64,000 nt of DNA from DAHUYF01 sp035945115 (GTDB lineage: Bacteria; Pseudomonadota; Alphaproteobacteria; ATCC43930; CGMCC-115725). The translations under genes and the position numbers were made by a program. Positions 34,487 through 41,993 of this stretch are shown here, piece by piece (position 1 is the first letter of the stretch; each line of letters starts with the position of its first letter). The DNA lies in NCBI GenBank assembly GCA_035945115.1, contig DASZAN010000061.1, positions 30,524 through 94,523 on the forward strand, given 5' to 3'. The notes beneath the pieces are model-generated. The model was not told where the DNA came from. It searched no databases and was given only the letters and a program-made list of their open reading frames with translations.

Positions 34487-35463
34487 GCTTCAAGACGCCG
34501 CTCGAAGAGCAATGCTTCGAGATCGCCCGCCGAGCGCTCGGCACCCCCGTAAAGATCGAGCACAATCGTCGAATCCAAATCGAGAGCGCTCTATTTCCTG
34601 CCGTTGCCGCATTCAAGGGACCGCCCGCCAAAGAAGTAGACGTCATCGCCGCCGATCTGATCGATCAGCCGAAGGTCACCTTGCTCATCAGCTGCAAGGA
34701 GTTCTCGAAGCGTGCCGAACCGGCGCACGTGCAGGAATGGGCGGCCGTTGTGCGTACGATGAACGAGTACTCAGCGGGCACCGTCTACCTTGGTCTCATC
34801 GTGTCGCCAACCGGGTTTACCGCAGGTTGCGAGGCATGGGCCACCTCGCACAATACCGCGCTGATCCCGCCGCTGAAGGGCCGCAACCTCGTCTTCTCCG
34901 GCGAGGCAGTATTTCGTATGTTGGAGCGCGCCCTGATTGCTCTCCGGAGGAGGGCACTCCTTAAGGTTGACGACCTTCTTGCGCCGCCGGAATTTTTCGA
35001 CTTCGTCTACTCGGTGGTTTCCGACTTTGAGGGGCATGAGGAGGTGGCGCAGGAAGGACGCTACTTGGCCCGACCCAGCGGGTGGATATCTTCGTTCGGC
35101 GAGATGTATGCCTCGCTCGCCGGTCACGTCGTCGAGGATCTCGCCGCAGGAACTAACGGAACGACCTTGTGGCTGTCTGGCGGTCTTGGTTGTCGATTTG
35201 CCGGCGCCCGGGTGGAATTCGGAACAGGTATGCAGCGCGAGGCGGAGCCGCTGCGTGCTCCGCAATGCCTCAAAAACATCGAGGGCGAGCCTTGCACATT
35301 CGATTTCGTGCGATCGACAGTGCTTGGCAGCCGAGTGACCAGCGCAGCAGATTTCGGCGACTATTTGGAGTTCGGCTTGGACGAACGCCTGAACCTTAGC
35401 CTTCACATTGCCGGTTTTCATCTGGTCTCGACCGAGAGCCCAATAGACCAGCATCGTTTGTGA
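34483..35463 (+). CDS. PD-(D/E)XK nuclease-like protein (Mrr-related)
   Basis: A 326-residue protein. The N-terminal 150 residues look like an Mrr-type restriction endonuclease core: EVDVIAAD (Asp53), the strand LLISCKEF with Lys72, then a helix HVQEWAAVVRTM and GLIVSPTGFTAGCEAWA. The acidic or Gln residue two before the Lys is Ser70 here, so catalysis may be altered. The C-terminal half (ARPSGWISSFGEMYASLAGH and onward) is unassigned. It is last in a three-gene operon; a defence or DNA-processing role is inference. Confidence 0.65.
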   Translation: MSFKTPLEEQCFEIARRALGTPVKIEHNRRIQIESALFPAVAAFKGPPAKEVDVIAADLIDQPKVTLLISCKEFSKRAEPAHVQEWAAVVRTMNEYSAGTVYLGLIVSPTGFTAGCEAWATSHNTALIPPLKGRNLVFSGEAVFRMLERALIALRRRALLKVDDLLAPPEFFDFVYSVVSDFEGHEEVAQEGRYLARPSGWISSFGEMYASLAGHVVEDLAAGTNGTTLWLSGGLGCRFAGARVEFGTGMQREAEPLRAPQCLKNIEGEPCTFDFVRSTVLGSRVTSAADFGDYLEFGLDERLNLSLHIAGFHLVSTESPIDQHRL

Positions 35464-35586
35464 GATAGCGTCGACGTACGGAATTAGAATTTTGTAACGA
35501 AATGCACTTCGACCAACTTCGACCCTAATTTTCCTTGCCAAGACCTCTTTAAGGCGTGCGATGCTCGCGCGCCTGATAACATAGGT

Positions 35587-36465
35587 TCAGAGTAAGTCCG
35601 CAAGGTACGGAAGCTCGGCCTTGAGCTTCAGTAGTGAGTAGCAGCGGAGATCTGGCGTCGAGCCGAACGTTCCCTTGGAGATAAACGGGTCAATGTCCTC
35701 GCGGTTGACAGGTTGTAATCGCATGTAGTCTGCGACCTTCTTAACGAATGTTGGGTCGTTAGCTTCCTCCATGTTCAAGTAGTAATCGACAGCGAAGCTA
35801 TCGTCTTTCGCGATGATAAATGCGGCGATCGATCCGACATCTGAGCCTACCCAAGCGGCGATGCGCGCAATTTCCATGAGGCATAGCGACTCAGGAAACT
35901 GTGCTTTAACGAGCGAGTACGCCTTCTCGCGCAATTGGGTGCCAAGCACGATGACGCGGCCGTCCACCAACTTCTCCCAAATTGGAGCATGGCCGGGGCA
36001 TTCTTCTCCCGTCCAATACGCATCCATCCAACTTGAATCGATGTCGTCGCTGTGATACGTGATCCAGTTGAGATCGTGGGTGCTAGTGCGCCGGGCTTCC
36101 GACAAATTAATCTCTGCTCGGTTTTCGGTCGTCATATGCGGCTCGCCCAATGACTGCACTCGATCGGCCGATTCTTTATCGATACAAGTGTAGATGCCCC
36201 AACTACGGGACACCTTATCTGAATAGCGCTGCCGCCGGACCTTTTCCAAATTGCACTCTCGAATAACGCGAGACGATCGAGCGTCCCGGCGAATCGTTGC
36301 CGCGACCCAAACCGACAAGCAGCCGGGTTGCGTCGTGATCACGTTCGCCGACGCGATCACACCGCGATAGGTGTTCCACGCACATAACGGGTCATCAATG
36401 CGCAGGTAGATATAGCCGTCAGTACTAAGCATGGCGCCCGTTCTGAACCTGTTCGCAAGAGCCAA
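35587..36465 (-). CDS. Hypothetical protein, A+T-richer orphan gene
   Basis: A 292-residue protein, convergent to the nuclease-like gene. Visible segments are GIYTCIDKESADRVQSLGEP, an Asp/Trp-rich middle (THDLNWITYHSDDIDSSWMD) and a helical C-terminus. I do not recognise it. Base composition is clearly A/T-richer than the flanks (codons such as ATA, TTA-type, AAT, GAT), which suggests recent acquisition. The conserved-looking YHSDDIDSSWMDAYW may be functional. The start may be later, for example the internal Met around residue 12. Confidence 0.5.
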   Translation of the reverse strand: MALANRFRTGAMLSTDGYIYLRIDDPLCAWNTYRGVIASANVITTQPGCLSVWVAATIRRDARSSRVIRECNLEKVRRQRYSDKVSRSWGIYTCIDKESADRVQSLGEPHMTTENRAEINLSEARRTSTHDLNWITYHSDDIDSSWMDAYWTGEECPGHAPIWEKLVDGRVIVLGTQLREKAYSLVKAQFPESLCLMEIARIAAWVGSDVGSIAAFIIAKDDSFAVDYYLNMEEANDPTFVKKVADYMRLQPVNREDIDPFISKGTFGSTPDLRCYSLLKLKAELPYLADLL

Positions 36466-36544
36466 ACTAGCGCCCTGCTGCCGGAAGTAAACCGCGCGAA
36501 AATTGGGGAAAAATTCGGGTCGTAGTTGAATTGCGCTGTTGGAG

Positions 36545-36658
36545 CTATCGCACAGTGAGCGCGCGCAAGACCACTTGCGGTTCTTTGGCGATGACGGCCA
36601 GCAACACGCGCGCGGCGCGGTCGGGACGACGCCGGCCTTTCTCCCAGGTGGATTGGGG
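36545..36658 (-). pseudogene. C-terminal remnant of an HTH-type antitoxin
   Basis: Read on the minus strand, the frame QSTWEKGRRRPDRAARVL continues to LLAVIAKEPQVVLRALTVR and a TAG at 36545-36547. This is the tail of the NadS/HigA-like HTH regulators, where WE-x-GRR-x-PD-x-AAR-x-LL is diagnostic. The preceding helix-turn-helix is missing: the fragment begins right after the stop of the gene at 36671. It is too short to be functional. Confidence 0.65.
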
Positions 36659-36670
36659 TCGGAGTGGAAA

Positions 36671-37171
36671 TCAATCTGGCGCGCCGCCTCGCGGCAGTGC
36701 CTGGGTCACTTCGGCGGCTTCGCTGGTGTCGCCGTGGACCTCTTCGCGGATGACGCGGATCGTCACTTCGTTGAGGTATTGCACCAGTGCTTGGTTCAGC
36801 TCCTGGAATTCCGGCCACAACACCTCTTCGACGAAACCTTTGGGCGCGCGCAGCATGACCGTCGTCAGCCGCTGCCGATAGAGCCGGTAAGGCTCTAACC
36901 CGTAACGCCGGCAAAGCGCTAGGAATAGTCTACGCGACCACTGGTCGACGAGCGAGAATTGCATCTCGATCGGCGGATCGCGGCGGCGCAATTCCGCAAG
37001 TCGCGCGCGAACCCGTTCGAGCGCTGCCTCGGCGGCGATCCGCTCGCCGTGCGTGCCGGCGCCCGCGAACAGCGCCTCGATCTTCCGCAGCTTTTCGCGA
37101 AGGTCTGCCTCGCCCGACAATTTCGCCTCGTCGCTAATTCCCGATAGATCGACGCTATACGGCGTCGTCAC
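36671..37171 (-). CDS. Conserved protein of unknown function
   Basis: A 166-residue mostly helical protein. KIEALFAGAGTHGERIAAEA near residue 30 resembles the DUF2786 N-terminal helix (K-I-x-A-L-x9-GE-x2-A-A). A basic segment RRYGLEPYRLYRQR and an acidic tail EEVLWPEFQELNQALVQYLN follow. It overlaps the higA stop by 4 bases, so it is co-transcribed with the antitoxin. Function unknown. Confidence 0.6.
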   Translation of the reverse strand: MTTPYSVDLSGISDEAKLSGEADLREKLRKIEALFAGAGTHGERIAAEAALERVRARLAELRRRDPPIEMQFSLVDQWSRRLFLALCRRYGLEPYRLYRQRLTTVMLRAPKGFVEEVLWPEFQELNQALVQYLNEVTIRVIREEVHGDTSEAAEVTQALPRGGAPD

Positions 37172-37473
37172 GCCGCCTCCGGCTTATTCACGGTCTCGAT
37201 CCGGTCGAGTGCCTTGCCGAGGTCGCGCTTGGCGCGCTCGATGTCGTAGTCGTTTTGCAGGTTGAGCCAAAGCTGCGGTGTGGTGCGCAGAGCCTTGGCG
37301 AGCCGAAGCGCGGTATCGGCAGTTATGCCGGTTTCTTCGTTGGCAACCCGCTCGATGCGCGTGCGTGGCGGGCCGCAGGCTTTGGCAAGGGCGCCCGCGG
37401 ACATTTTGAGAGGGATCAGGAACTCTTCGCGCAGAACCTCGCCGGGATGCATCGGCTTGAGCTTTTTCATCAT
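37168..37473 (-). CDS. higA: HigA-family antitoxin, HTH-type
   Basis: A 101-residue XRE-type protein with PMHPGEVLREEFLIPLKMSA, the classical N-terminus of HigA, followed by the helix-turn-helix (ALAKACGPPRTRIERVANEE) and ALRLAKALRTTPQLWLNLQN. It should bind an operator overlapping its own promoter and normally neutralises HigB. GAGGA precedes the start at 37473 (ATGATG, so 37470 is also possible). The cognate toxin upstream is broken (37491-37600), so this is an orphan antitoxin. Confidence 0.9.
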   Translation of the reverse strand: MMKKLKPMHPGEVLREEFLIPLKMSAGALAKACGPPRTRIERVANEETGITADTALRLAKALRTTPQLWLNLQNDYDIERAKRDLGKALDRIETVNKPEAA

Positions 37474-37490
37474 GGTGGCGTCCTCTTCCT

Positions 37491-37600
37491 CTAATGGTAG
37501 TCCACGATCTCGACCTCCGCCGGGCCAGCCGCCGTCCAAACGAAGCACACCCGGAATTGGTCGTTGATCCTGATCGAGTACTGCCCTTGCGATCACCCAT
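37491..37600 (-). pseudogene. higB toxin remnant, truncated and frameshifted
   Basis: On the minus strand GQYSIRINDQFRVCFVWTAA continues to GPAEVEIVDYH and TAG at 37491-37493, the C-terminus of RelE/HigB toxins. The preceding LMGDRKG lies in another frame. Restoring one C in GGGCAG (near 37583) would give the usual GDRKGQYSIRIND, so a single-base deletion is implied. The N-terminal 50 or so residues are not found upstream. Confidence 0.75.
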
Positions 37601-37774
37601 CAGGACCCAGTGACGGCGATCACGCCGCTCGCGTGCGGATGAGAAAATTTGCGCGGCGAGGCATGCAACTGCACGTTTCAGAAACCTGCGCGTCTTTGCG
37701 AAAAGACCGTATGGGTCGAGTCGACGGCAGTGTGATAGCATTGCGTCTTCAATCTCAAGCTGAGGGAGCGTGCG
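37601..37774. promoter_or_regulatory. Intergenic region upstream of the lipoprotein genes
   Basis: 174 bases between the higB remnant and the DUF4398 gene, with no coding potential seen. It should hold the promoter of the lipoprotein pair; GGGAG sits 6-10 bases before the ATG at 37775. No operator was recognised. Confidence 0.3.
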
Positions 37775-38146
37775 ATGAGAGTCAATACGCCCCGCATGCA
37801 CTGCCGAGCTGGCGCAGTGGCAGTTGCTGCTTTCGCTCTGCTGGCGGCGTGCAGTACTACGCCGCCGCAATCGGCGTCTTCGTCGGCGATGCCGTTGGCC
37901 AAGCAGGCGATCGATAACGCGATCCGCGACGGCGCCCAACAGCGTGATCCCGGGAATCTCGCGACAGCCCAGCAGAAGTTGGCGCTGGCGCAGAAATCGG
38001 CCAACAGCGGCTTGTATGATGACGCGCGACGCTTCGCCGAAGAAGCGGAGATCGACGCGCGGCTCGCAAGCGCCCGGTCGCGAGTCGTCACTGCGAGCAA
38101 CGCCTTGAGCCAGCTCCAAGGCAATACCGCGCCGGCACGCCAATGA
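37775..38146 (+). CDS. DUF4398-type outer-envelope lipoprotein
   Basis: A 123-residue lipoprotein precursor with lipobox LLAAC (Cys26). The mature part fits DUF4398: a helical repeat with DPGNLATAQQKLALAQKSAN. Such proteins are often encoded next to OmpA-like lipoproteins, as here. It probably sits in the inner leaflet of the outer membrane. Confidence 0.82.
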   Translation: MRVNTPRMHCRAGAVAVAAFALLAACSTTPPQSASSSAMPLAKQAIDNAIRDGAQQRDPGNLATAQQKLALAQKSANSGLYDDARRFAEEAEIDARLASARSRVVTASNALSQLQGNTAPARQ

Positions 38147-38190
38147 GCTGTGCGTCCGCCACCTAGATATCCGTGCAACGGAGACTCACC

Positions 38191-38913
38191 ATGCCCGTCG
38201 CGAAAGTCGCTTTTCCAGCAGTGTCGATCTCGCTCGCGGCGCTGCTTCTCGCCGCCTGTGCCACCTCGTCGGAGAACGCCCAGCTGCAGCAGGCGCATGC
38301 TGCTTACGACGCAGCGTCCAAGGATCCAGCCATCACCGCCGCTGCACCGGGCGATCTGCAGCAGGCGGCCGCCTATCTGAAGAGCGCCGATGAGGGGCAA
38401 GCGAGCGGCGTCGGTCAGGCGGAGGTGACGCATCGCGCCTATCTCGCGCATCAACAGGTGCAGATCGCCTATCAGATGGCGGCCCTGGAGCGGATCACGG
38501 CGGAATTCCGCAGCACGCCCCGCGCGCTCGCAGGGGCCGGGAATGTGTTCTTCGAGACCGGCCAAGCCACGATCACGCCCGGAGCCAAGCCGACGATTGA
38601 CCGGCTCGCCGAGTTCCTGAAGCAGAACCCCGAACAGCGCGTGCGCATCGAGGGCTATGCCGACAGCACGGGAAGTCAAGCGAGCAATGCCGCGCTGTCC
38701 GAGCACCGCGCCGACGCCGTCAAACAGGCGCTGGTCTCGCGCGGCATCGAGGCGGGTCGCATCGAAACGCATGCGGGTGGCACTGGATCGCCGGCTGCGA
38801 GCAATGACACCGCGCAAGGCCGCCAAATGAATCGCCGCGCCACTGTCGTGGTATCGAACTTCGCCGTGGGCGCCGGTTCGACCTCATCGCCTCCGGATAA
38901 GCCCGCTCGCTAG
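38191..38913 (+). CDS. OmpA-family lipoprotein with DUF4398 segment
   Basis: A 240-residue protein with lipobox LLLAAC (Cys23), a DUF4398-like helical part (residues about 28-115) and a C-terminal OmpA domain: VFFETGQATITPGAK, then GYADSTGS and NAALSEHRADAV, where Asp and Arg bind meso-diaminopimelate of peptidoglycan. It should tether the outer membrane to the cell wall. ATG 38191 is chosen over an upstream GTG because GGAG lies 8 bases before it. Confidence 0.9.
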   Translation: MPVAKVAFPAVSISLAALLLAACATSSENAQLQQAHAAYDAASKDPAITAAAPGDLQQAAAYLKSADEGQASGVGQAEVTHRAYLAHQQVQIAYQMAALERITAEFRSTPRALAGAGNVFFETGQATITPGAKPTIDRLAEFLKQNPEQRVRIEGYADSTGSQASNAALSEHRADAVKQALVSRGIEAGRIETHAGGTGSPAASNDTAQGRQMNRRATVVVSNFAVGAGSTSSPPDKPAR

Positions 38914-38933
38914 TCCGATCGCGACCAGAACGC

Positions 38934-39038
38934 GTTCATCTCGGGTGGTTCGAAGTCGTCCAGGCGCGCGGCGCGATCGAGAACGGCAAGGTGCGTCAGT
39001 ATCAGGTCACGCTGAAAGTTGGTTTCACGCTGGAGTAG
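38934..39038 (+). pseudogene. Dodecin C-terminal remnant
   Basis: The frame reads GWFEVVQARGAIENGKVRQY then QVTLKVGFTLE and TAG at 39036-39038. This is the conserved C-terminal half of dodecin (flavin-binding, about 70 residues). The N-terminal half, with the SxxS/EDA region, is missing: the OmpA-like gene ends at 38913 and the frame before 38934 has no dodecin features or start codon. Confidence 0.75.
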
Positions 39039-39081
39039 CGGCACCCTGAAGCCCGGCGGCGGCGGGGAGTCGATCCTTCTG

Positions 39082-39441
39082 ATGCGCGTAGTCCGGCACG
39101 CAAGCCTCTGGCTCTGGCTCTGCCTCGCCGGAATGCTGGTGACGCGCGCGCCGCATGCGGCGCCGCCAGCGGGTGCCGACCCGAACAGCGAGATCGGCCG
39201 CTGGTTCCAATCGCTCCAGAACAGCAAGGGCGAGATCTGCTGCTCGGTGGCGGACTGCCGGCGCCCCTACGCGTGGCGGCAGACGACGGCCCGCGGCTAT
39301 CAGGTACAGGAGGGCAATGGCGCACCATGGCTCGACGTGCCGCCGGAGAACATCCTGCGCGGCAAGAACCCGCTCGGCGATGCCATCGCTTGCATCGTCG
39401 GCGGCCGGGTCCGCTGCTTCGTCCCGCCGAGCGAAACATGA
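39082..39441 (+). CDS. Exported Cys-containing protein of unknown function
   Basis: A 119-residue precursor with signal peptide VVRHASLWLWLCLAGMLVTR and cleavage around APHA. The mature part has paired cysteines (GEICCSVADCRRP and DAIACIVGGRVRCF), so disulfides are likely in the periplasm. The pattern WFQSLQ followed by CCSVADC occurs in small exported proteins common in Hyphomicrobiales; no function is known to me. The frame extends to GTG 39019. Confidence 0.7.
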   Translation: MRVVRHASLWLWLCLAGMLVTRAPHAAPPAGADPNSEIGRWFQSLQNSKGEICCSVADCRRPYAWRQTTARGYQVQEGNGAPWLDVPPENILRGKNPLGDAIACIVGGRVRCFVPPSET

Positions 39442-39651
39442 CAACGCGACGAATTGGCCGCGTCCGCCGCGAGCTGCGCGCCTGGTCTTGAAGCGAGCTG
39501 CATCGCGCACCATTTGTACGCAAGTTGCGTGGGACGCGGAGGTGGGATGATCGCCCGATGGGCGGGCGAGGTTCGCCGAACATGAAATTTGCGAAACGAA
39601 GCCAATTTTTCTGGCGGCGCTTTTGACCGGCCCGCGGGTCCGTGAGGCAGG
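39442..39651. other. Intergenic spacer
   Basis: 210 bases between convergent genes. A short G+C-rich palindrome (CGCCC-GAT-GGGCG around 39552-39564) is present; no T-run terminator or gene was seen. Confidence 0.3.
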
Positions 39652-40056
39652 TCAGCCGTTCGTGTTGAGGGCGACCGCGGCGCGGATGAGCGCCTTCAGC
39701 GCCGGTTCATCGATCGCGTCGCCCTCGTGGAAATCGATGGCGCGCCTGGTGTTGCCGTCGAGGCTCGCATTGAAGAGGCGTGACGGGTCGGGCAACGAAG
39801 CGCCCTTGGCGAAGGTCATCTTCACGACCGCCTTGTAGGTCTCGCCGGTGCAGATGATGCCGGCGTGCGACCACACCGGAACGCCTCGCCACTTCCACTC
39901 CTCGACCACCGCGGGGTCGGCCGCTTTGATGAGGCGTCGAATGCGCGCGAGCATCTCGCCACGCCAATCGCCGAGCGCCTTGATGCGCGCATCGATCAGC
40001 CGAGCGGGAGAGCCCCCACCTTTTCCTTCCGTCGCGGCGCTCTTCCTCTGCTTCAT
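39652..40056 (-). CDS. DUF1801-domain protein
   Basis: A 134-residue protein with the DUF1801/YdhG pattern: LIDARIKALGDWRGEMLARI, then EEWKWRGVPVWSHAGIICTG and VKMTFAKGASLPDPSRLF. The fold is frataxin-like/iron-chaperone-related; no reaction is established. It lies 9 bases after the ATC-hydrolase-like gene on the same strand, so the two form an operon. Confidence 0.85.
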   Translation of the reverse strand: MKQRKSAATEGKGGGSPARLIDARIKALGDWRGEMLARIRRLIKAADPAVVEEWKWRGVPVWSHAGIICTGETYKAVVKMTFAKGASLPDPSRLFNASLDGNTRRAIDFHEGDAIDEPALKALIRAAVALNTNG

Positions 40057-40065
40057 GATGCAGTC

Positions 40066-40563
40066 CTACCGCGGCGCGAACTTGTAGCGGAAGGTGCAGC
40101 TGGGCGCGCCCTGCATCAGCGTCTGCGCGCGCGTGAAGCTCACTTCGCCGGCGCCGGCGGCGGCGATGTCGTAATCGGTCTCGCAGATGAGGAGCGCGCC
40201 CAGCTCGGGCTCGCCGAGCGCGCGGAAGAACTCAGCGAAGCGGCAGCGCGTGATGTCGAAGTCGAGTGCTTCCTTGTCCTTGCGGCGCATCTCCACGGCA
40301 ACGTCGCGCTCGGTCACGTCGGCCATGGCGGTGTGCATCGCCGCCCATTTGCGGCGCGGGCTGCCCTCGACGCTGTTGCCGATGGCGGCGAAGAGGTCTT
40401 TCGACCATTGGCGCAACGCTCTCTTGACGATGGCATCCGCCTTCTCTTTGCCGAGCTCGGCGCGCAGCGCTCTCAGCACGGGCACCAGGACCTGCGCCTG
40501 AATGCGCGTCTTGTCGAGGAGCGACAGCTTGGGATCCACCATATAGTCGTCGAGCACGCTCAT
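40066..40563 (-). CDS. L-2-amino-thiazoline-4-carboxylic acid hydrolase-like protein
   Basis: A 165-residue protein matching the ATC-hydrolase family (PF14196): helical N-terminus, middle MHTAMADVTERDV, then DITRCRFAEFFRALGEPELG with the Cys of the family, and a terminal TLMQGAPSCTFRYKF. The characterised members open a thiazoline ring toward cysteine; most relatives are untested. GGAGG lies 8 bases before the ATG at 40563, and an 84-base divergent region separates it from the DUF1993 gene. Confidence 0.8.
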   Translation of the reverse strand: MSVLDDYMVDPKLSLLDKTRIQAQVLVPVLRALRAELGKEKADAIVKRALRQWSKDLFAAIGNSVEGSPRRKWAAMHTAMADVTERDVAVEMRRKDKEALDFDITRCRFAEFFRALGEPELGALLICETDYDIAAAGAGEVSFTRAQTLMQGAPSCTFRYKFAPR

Positions 40564-40647
40564 CTCTCTTTCCTCCGACGGTATTTGCCGTTGCCCGCGC
40601 GGTGCGCCATTGTCATCGCATCGCACAGCCCAGCAAGGAAGCACACC

Positions 40648-41154
40648 ATGCCCTTCGCGTTCCACCAGGCCGCGGTTCCGCCCGTTCTCCAGATTCTCAC
40701 CAGCATCTCCGCCATTCTCGACAAAGCGGTGAAGCATTGCGAATCGCGCAAGATCGATCCCGCGGTGTTGCTCAATTTCCGCTTGGCGCCCGACATGTTT
40801 CCACTCACCCGCCAAGTGCAGATCATGACTGATCATGCGAAGGGCATGGCGGCGCGGCTCGCCGGGCTCGAGGTGCCGGCCTATCCCGACTCGGAGACGA
40901 GCTTCGCCGAGCTGAAAGCGCGCATCGCCAAGACCATCGATTTCGTGAAGAGCGCCGATCCGCGCGCCATCGACGCCGGCGTCGACCGCGCGATCACGCT
41001 CAAGGCCGGCAACACCGAGCTCAAGTTCACCGGCCGCGAGTACCTCACGAGCTTCGTCTTCCCCAATTTCTATTTCCACGCCACCACCGCCTACGACATC
41101 CTGCGCCATTGCGGTGTCGAGCTCGGCAAGCGGGATTTCCTCGGCATTTCCTAG
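40648..41154 (+). CDS. DUF1993-family protein
   Basis: A 168-residue protein of the DUF1993 family (DinB-like four-helix fold): VLQILTSISAILDKA, DMFPLTRQVQIMTDHAKGM, then TSFVFPNFYFHATTAYDILR near the C-terminus. No reaction is established. ATG 40648 follows AAGGAAG; the long open frame to 39865 is a shadow of the minus-strand genes. Confidence 0.88.
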   Translation: MPFAFHQAAVPPVLQILTSISAILDKAVKHCESRKIDPAVLLNFRLAPDMFPLTRQVQIMTDHAKGMAARLAGLEVPAYPDSETSFAELKARIAKTIDFVKSADPRAIDAGVDRAITLKAGNTELKFTGREYLTSFVFPNFYFHATTAYDILRHCGVELGKRDFLGIS

Positions 41155-41180
41155 ACGAGGGGATCGCCGCGACGCCGGCG

Positions 41181-41471
41181 TCAGCGGAAACTGAAGAGGA
41201 AATTGATGCCAGGCGGTGGCGGCGGCGGCGCATAGACGAGAGGCGGCGGCGGGAAGCCATAGCTCGGGACGTCATAGCCGTAGTCGCGGCCGTGCCAGCG
41301 GCGGTCGCGATCCCGATCGCGGCGGACCTCGTGGCCACGGCGCTCGTCATGGCGCTCCACTCCGCGCTCTCGCGCTTGCCCGAGCGCGGGACGCGTCACT
41401 CCAATTCCGCCAGTGAGGAGCGCCAGTGCGGGCAAGGCCGTGAAGAGCGGGAAGATACGCGAGCCGGACAT
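41181..41471 (-). CDS. Small exported Pro-rich protein
   Basis: A 96-residue precursor with signal FPLFTALPALALLTGG, a highly charged middle (Arg/Asp/His-rich RRDRDRDRRWHGRDYGYD) and a Pro-rich end (PPPPLVYAPPPPPPG) before a hydrophobic INFLFSF. It is probably periplasmic or envelope-bound. No family recognised. Confidence 0.65.
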   Translation of the reverse strand: MSGSRIFPLFTALPALALLTGGIGVTRPALGQARERGVERHDERRGHEVRRDRDRDRRWHGRDYGYDVPSYGFPPPPLVYAPPPPPPGINFLFSFR

Positions 41472-41593
41472 CGCTCAACAAACGGTTCGGAAGGGCGGTC
41501 GTTCCATCCGCTAAAAGCCGAGGCGGTCGGGTTGACTCCGGACGCGCGGACTTCTCTGATGACGGCCGGACGGGTTCGATGGGAGCCGCTGCG

Positions 41594-41974
41594 ATGCATC
41601 ATTCCCGCTTATGCGCCGTGCTGATCGACTGCAAGACGGACGACATCGATGCCGCCGCGCGCTTCTGGGCCGAGGCGCTGGGGCGGCCGGTCGACCCGAG
41701 CCATCCGCACAGCCGCGGCAACTACCGCATGCTGGCGACGCCGCCCGACGAGGTGATCGTCGAGCTCCAGCGCGTCGAGCACGAAAGCCGCGTCCATATC
41801 GATATCGAGACCGACGACATCTCGGCCGAAGTGGCGCGGCTTCAGAAGCTTGGCGCCAAGGTGGTGAACCGGCTCGAGCGCTGGGTGGTGATGGAAGCAC
41901 CGACCGGGCAGCGCTTCTGTGTCGTCCGCGCGCAACGTCCGGGGTTCCCCAAGAATGCCACGCGCTGGGACTGA
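41594..41974 (+). CDS. VOC-family (glyoxalase/bleomycin-resistance fold) protein
   Basis: A 126-residue protein with the glyoxalase fold order: LIDCKTDDIDAAARFWAEAL, then VHIDIETDDISAEVARLQKL and APTGQRFCVVRAQRPGFP. The His/Glu metal positions are only partly recognisable (HIDIE; VVMEAP). ATG 41594 is preferred because GGGAG lies 8 bases before it; ATG 41579 is the alternative. Located 19 bases before a PhyH gene and possibly cotranscribed with it. Confidence 0.82.
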   Translation: MHHSRLCAVLIDCKTDDIDAAARFWAEALGRPVDPSHPHSRGNYRMLATPPDEVIVELQRVEHESRVHIDIETDDISAEVARLQKLGAKVVNRLERWVVMEAPTGQRFCVVRAQRPGFPKNATRWD

Positions 41975-41993
41975 GCGAGGAGTGGAGGGACGC

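Noticed and set aside
33763..37600. Integrated phage or transposon
   Set aside because: No integrase, transposase, tRNA attachment site or flanking direct repeat was found, despite the accessory look of the region.
39552..39564. Short palindrome CGCCC-GAT-GGGCG as a terminator
   Set aside because: Stem of only 5 bp and no T-run on either strand.
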